A stretch of 64,000 nucleotides of DNA from Nymphaea colorata. Its lineage: Eukaryota > Streptophyta > Magnoliopsida > Nymphaeales > Nymphaeaceae. Below the pieces are notes generated by a model. It did not search any database, was not told where the DNA came from, and saw only the letters and a list, made by a program, of their open reading frames with translations. A program made the translations under genes and the position numbers. Where the stretch lies: positions 17,222,106 to 17,286,105 of the forward strand of contig NC_045141.1 in assembly GCF_008831285.2 (NCBI RefSeq), written 5' to 3'. Of the stretch, positions 59,640-64,000 are shown one piece after another. How positions within the stretch are numbered: position 1 is the first letter of the stretch; each line of letters opens with the position of its first letter.

Positions 59640-60465
59640 GAGCCAATCTCATCTTAACTTGAATGATTTAGTCGGTACAACACCGACATCTCGAATAGGA
59701 CCAACATTGAATATGATAAGGTTGTGGATTGGTATGAGGGGAAGAAATCCACTGGTTTTGAAGCATGTCTATGTGGGGAAGATGATTAGGTCCAGGGTGA
59801 CCAGAATTAAGATACAAATCTTAACCTCTTTCAACTACTTGAAGGTCTATTAAGTTTACACCAACCGGTGATAGGCTCACTGTTTGAAGAGAACTTGTGT
59901 GGGTTCACACCCAGGCAAACAGGTCCAATTACTGTCCCGATCACCCGAGAGTGGACTGCACGCCCCCCCAACAGATCTTTATGACTCGCACACGCCTCGC
60001 CTTTTCAATATGCTTTCCTTCAACCCCCTTGACCTCTCCAGCTGGTGAAAACCTTTTCCGGTGTCCTTTTTACCGGTTCCGGCGGTTTGACCTCGCGCCA
60101 AAAGTCGCCTCTATCGGTCGTCAGAATTATGATGATGCCTTCCATTTGGTGGCAGCGCCTTTCCCAGTTGCCATTAGCACATGACCCCCAATTTTTGTCA
60201 AGTATTTGGACATGTAACTATAGTTGCCAAACTGGTTACCTGATTCGGATCGACAGATGATCGGGTCACTCAAACGAGTTTTAAAATAACTTAAGTAGAG
60301 TCGAGTCAAGAGCGAGTTGGACAGAGTCAGACCGTGACTCGGGCAACCTTGACTTGTGGCCAGGTTTTTTTTTAGTGACTCAAATGATTCCCGAAGGAAG
60401 TCGAATATCCATGCATTTCTTGAAAAAGGTGCATAATCCCAACTCCGGGTTCCTTCTTCTCGTAC

Positions 60466-60590
60466 ACACACACACCCAACTCCTGGGGCTGTTAAGGCTC
60501 TCTTCAACCTGCTCATGCCATCCATACACACATACACACACACCCAACTCTTAGGGCTGTTAAGGCTCTCTTCAACCTGTTCATCTTTGG
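60466..60590. repeat. 68-bp tandem duplication with CA runs
   Basis: CCCAACTC followed by GGGCTGTTAAGGCTCTCTTC occurs at 60,475 and 60,543. Each copy is preceded by a CACACA run. Confidence 0.88.
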
Positions 60591-60739
60591 ATGGATCCAT
60601 GCACACACACACATATCAGGTCAATTCGCGTTGGCATCCAAACATGATTGACCATTGATTCTTCCAGCTCTTAGTAAGAGAGCTGATTGGATTTCTAGGT
60701 TCACTCTAATATCTACCCACTGTCCATGCTTGTGGACAA

Positions 60740-60945
60740 AGGCGGAGCTAGAAAATTCTAGTTAAAGGTCACCAATAATAAAATTTCACTTTTTCAAGGA
60801 ACACCAATATGTAAATGAAAAAAAAATTATTATAAAGTATTGACATGAAAATAAATATTTTTATATAATATGAAAATAAATATTTTTATAGACCTGTATG
60901 AGCAATTTCCCACACAATTCCAACACCTACCTCCGCCCTTACTAG
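60740..60945. mobile_element. Short dispersed repeat with GGCGGAGC ends
   Basis: Starts AAGGCGGAGCTAGAAAATTC and ends CTACCTCCGCCCTTAC, an imperfect inverted repeat, with an AT-rich centre. Similar ends occur at 9,167, 34,769-35,275 and 57,515-57,700. Confidence 0.55.
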
Positions 60946-63900
60946 TGGCGTACATGTCTTGTTCAGGCCACCAACAGTGTCTACTGTCTTAGTCAAGTGC
61001 TATGTCACAGTGGTACGCAAGTTTTGGTGGCGTACGCCGGTATGGCAATACCGGCACGCCGGGTACGTTTGGATCTGGTTTCGGGTCAAAACTAGATCCA
61101 AACCATATCATAATAACGTAAAACCTCTAGTCGCAAAGGGCTGACCTCCTTCTCCTCGACTTTGTTGTTCCTTTCCTTCCATCGTCAATGTGTTGGTGGC
61201 ATCTTGCAGCAACCTTGGGCAGAGGCAGCGGACGGCGACGGCGGATGGACGGTGACCGGCAACGGCCGACGGACGGCCACTGGACGGCGACGGATGACGG
61301 CGGCAATGTTTAGGGTTTTGTTCTTGATGCCCAATATTGTGATTTACTGATTTTGTCTCTTTGAACCCTTGATTGATGGCTGATTTTTTGATCAAATAGT
61401 AAATACATGTTTCGGTTGATTGCATTGATGCCCGATTTTGTCTCTTAATGCCCGATTCGTTCTTCTTATTCTTCATTATTTTGTCTCTTGATGCCTACGG
61501 TGTCCAATATCATGTTTCTATTTTCTGCGTAAATACTGGTGTTCATTTTAGTTTATTTCCTGTTTCATAGTTCAATTTTTTACACTTACAAGTTCAATTT
61601 TTTGAATTAAAAATATATAATAATGACTAATTATAATATATCTAGTAGTCACCTTACCCGTACCAAGATTTACGAAAACACCTTACCAGTATCCGTACCC
61701 GCACCCCTTAATATTGTGACATAGGTCATGGGCCAACCCTCTTTAGACCCAGACAAGAATGACTTGCACCATTGACGTTGGATTTAGAGTTGGATATATT
61801 CAGAAGGTAACTGTGTGAAGGTGAAACAAAACCAGTTATACATCTTGCCCCCCTCCCATCTATAGAAGTCTGAAATCCAGAATAGATAAAAGGTGAAGGT
61901 GAATGAGTTTTAATCAGATGTTAAATCTGAAACTGATCAGTTATTCTCCAATTCGGATTGTTTAAATAGAATGCTCATACATTTTAAACTGAATTCAGAT
62001 CTTAGAAGCCAGGTCTAGGCAAATTTGGACAACTGGTTGGAATTTGAGATTGTTGCAAATTGTAATCTCAAAATATAATCTCATTGCTGATTTGCCTTGT
62101 GAATGATACATGTGTATTACCACTTTGGCATTTCTATATTTTTCTAGGTACCTTTTGTTGGATTTGGTTGTGGAATTGTATTTATTTGAAGCTGCTGATT
62201 AGGGGTTGTTAGTTGTCTGTATAAAGGCATGTCTCTAATTTGATTCCTATGGGTGTTATATTTCTGTTTTATTGAAGGATGCACCGTTACTATCGCGTAC
62301 AGCGACGCAGCTCAGGAACCCAAAGACAAGGGGAGTGAGGGAGCTTTCGGGCCTTGCTTCGGACGGTGGGATGAACCTCTCGCTCACCCGAATACGGACA
62401 CAATGGGATTGATCCTAAACGGATGAATCTGCACCCAATCAGGATCCATATTGCAGCTTAATAGGTATTCCACGTTGAGAGATCTACCAGTTGAGTTGAT
62501 GTGCTGTCCCGAATTTGAAATCTGTTTTCAGAAATGGAATAAAATCAAAGAAATAGCTGGATTGAGAGTGACCACATTAGTCCGGTAAATCTGGCTCCAA
62601 ACAGACAATTGCACCCAAGAACCCGCAAAAACATCAGATTCCAATCAGATCCATATTTTTGTTTTTTTCTTGTTTTGCAAAGAAGAACATTTTGATGAGC
62701 CCAAATGTTGGTATCTTAGGCTCCTGTGATCAAAACTCGAACTAATAATGATGCATCCCAGAACAAGCACCAATGCTCGAGCCACATTGAGGTCGTTATT
62801 TTGTCAAGTGAACATCTTTTCAGGTTGATGTTTGACTACTGTTCGGATGATGCAGTAACATTGATGTTTGTGCTCCTAAGCACCAACTTCTGTAAGTCGG
62901 GAGAGCTTCAACCCTGCAACAGTTTCTGCTAGTATTAAGAAGAAGATCAGGGCAAATAAACGCACTGGTGATCCAGATAAACTTAACAACAGCAAGATAG
63001 ATGATGGCAATAGATCTATTAACTGTTGATAGATCAAATGGGCAAAGTTAAACATGCTAAAGTTGCAATTATCATCGTCCTGTTTGAGGCTTCATTACGG
63101 AACCACCACGTTAAATTGGTTTCTGGTTGTCTCATTTTTATTTTTTTTTGCAACCTTATTGCAGAAATCATAAAGCATTGTCAATGCGCAACACCCTCTT
63201 CCCATCAATACCTATAAGTATGGCAATCCACTGCAAGAATGTACAGAGGCATCGCCGTCGCTAGTTTGTCAGGTAGAACTCTGATAAGGTAAGATATTCC
63301 AAATACATTTTGAAATTTAAAATGACCATAAACATAAGTAGGCACGTAATTTAAATTTTGATGAAATAGTGTTAGGTTAAATATAAATAAGTTTGAAGAT
63401 ATAGTAATGTTTTACATGTATATTTTTCCACTTTAACATAAAAGATGAATCTAAAATATTATGATTCTTTTTTAAATAAATGGGACATAAATTCCTGAGA
63501 TACTTCATTTAAATATGCATTTTTTTGTTTTCAAATTTTTACCACGCATAGCCCGTTTGTGTGGAGGGGCCGTTCTGAGAAAACACCGTCGCAGGTACCG
63601 AATGCTTGTCGTGTTTCAACTCAGAGGCTTTTAAGCCTGACCCGTCAAGACTTTCACCATATTATAGCGCACACAAGCGAGTGAAATCACCCACGCGATA
63701 AAAACTTACTGAATAATGTAAATATCAAACATCTAAAAGCTTGTCATCTTTCTTGCCACTGAATTTGTTGAAAAAGAAAATTCACACGCTTTTTATAGAA
63801 ATGAAATCCCTTCATCTTAATCACTTCAAGTTAAGACAATAATAGTAGGGCAGAAGTTCATCGACGAAAGTGCCCAACACAGCAAGTCATTCTTTTAGCA

Positions 63901-64000
63901 AGAAATTTAATTCACCTTTCCGGTTCTGGGCGAATAAGTGGACTACAGCCCATCGCCCAAACAACCAGCCCAAAGGCCTGCAAAAGTATAAGATCCATGG

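Larger units (their letters stand above)
55007..64000. other. Gene-poor interval with simple and dispersed repeats
   Basis: No coding region I can support. Short frames are not family-like. Repeats include CT/TA runs at 56,505-56,570, CA at 57,034-57,045, GAA at 57,253-57,276, GAGTC at 59,153-59,185, TA at 59,594-59,636 and a 68-bp tandem duplication at 60,466-60,590. Two copies of a dispersed GGCGGAGC-ended repeat lie at about 57,515-57,700 and 60,740-60,945. 61,200-61,310 is a GGCGGACGG-type low-complexity stretch. Confidence 0.55.

Noticed and set aside
61159-61476. Frames over the GGCGGACGG-rich segment
   Set aside because: Low-complexity GC-rich sequence gives arginine/glycine/threonine runs; no domain.

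Overview
This window is nuclear DNA from a flowering plant. Its spliceosomal introns are GT-AG, it contains BAHD acyltransferase genes, an RPW8-type NLR and an AP2/ERF (DREB-group) transcription factor, and it is full of plant retrotransposons, MITEs and long TA microsatellites. I cannot name the species. No rRNA, tRNA or CRISPR locus was recognised.

The left two thirds (1 to about 40,780) is a degenerating tandem array of BAHD (HXXXD-type) acyltransferase genes. Two subtypes alternate on the + strand. Loci A (107-903), C (22,875-22,931, a 3' stub) and E (36,904-38,302) are one subtype (DFGWG motif). Loci B (1,250-8,876) and D (25,742-28,078) are the other (DFSWG motif). Flanking DNA is duplicated with the genes, so each B/D gene is followed by the same roughly 3-5 kb flank and each A/C/E gene by another. 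Only D has an intact two-exon reading frame (433 aa). A and E carry frameshifts and stops, B lost most of exon 1 and has a Copia element inside the remainder, and C is reduced to its last codons.

Because the flanks are paralogous, most insertions in one copy have an empty site in the other, which fixes their borders. In the B flank these are a 2.6 kb PIF/Harbinger-like element (10,055-12,642) that carries at least six exon fragments of the retromer gene VPS35, a 5.9 kb LINE (13,707-19,652), a 140 bp element, and a 159-bp tandem array that has about nine units here and two in the D flank. In the D flank they are two hAT-like MITEs and a Ty3 chromovirus deletion derivative (31,369-34,237) that keeps gag-protease and a chromodomain but has lost reverse transcriptase and most of the integrase. 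A Copia element (1,270-6,521) sits in exon 1 of B, with 5-bp target duplications.

From about 42,000 the landscape changes. An RPW8-domain NLR of the ADR1/NRG1 helper type lies at 43,391-46,788 on the + strand, with signs of decay (inferred loss of one splice acceptor, two in-frame stops). After a microsatellite-rich gene desert, a compact intronless DREB/ERF repressor-like gene (53,728-54,321, - strand) has a TATA box and, 0.4-0.6 kb upstream, a cluster of six ACGT cores. The remainder, 55,007-64,000, shows only simple repeats and dispersed short repeats.

There is no obvious joint pathway. The array is a lineage-specific specialised-metabolism family in which one gene still looks functional. 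The NLR and ERF are independent loci.
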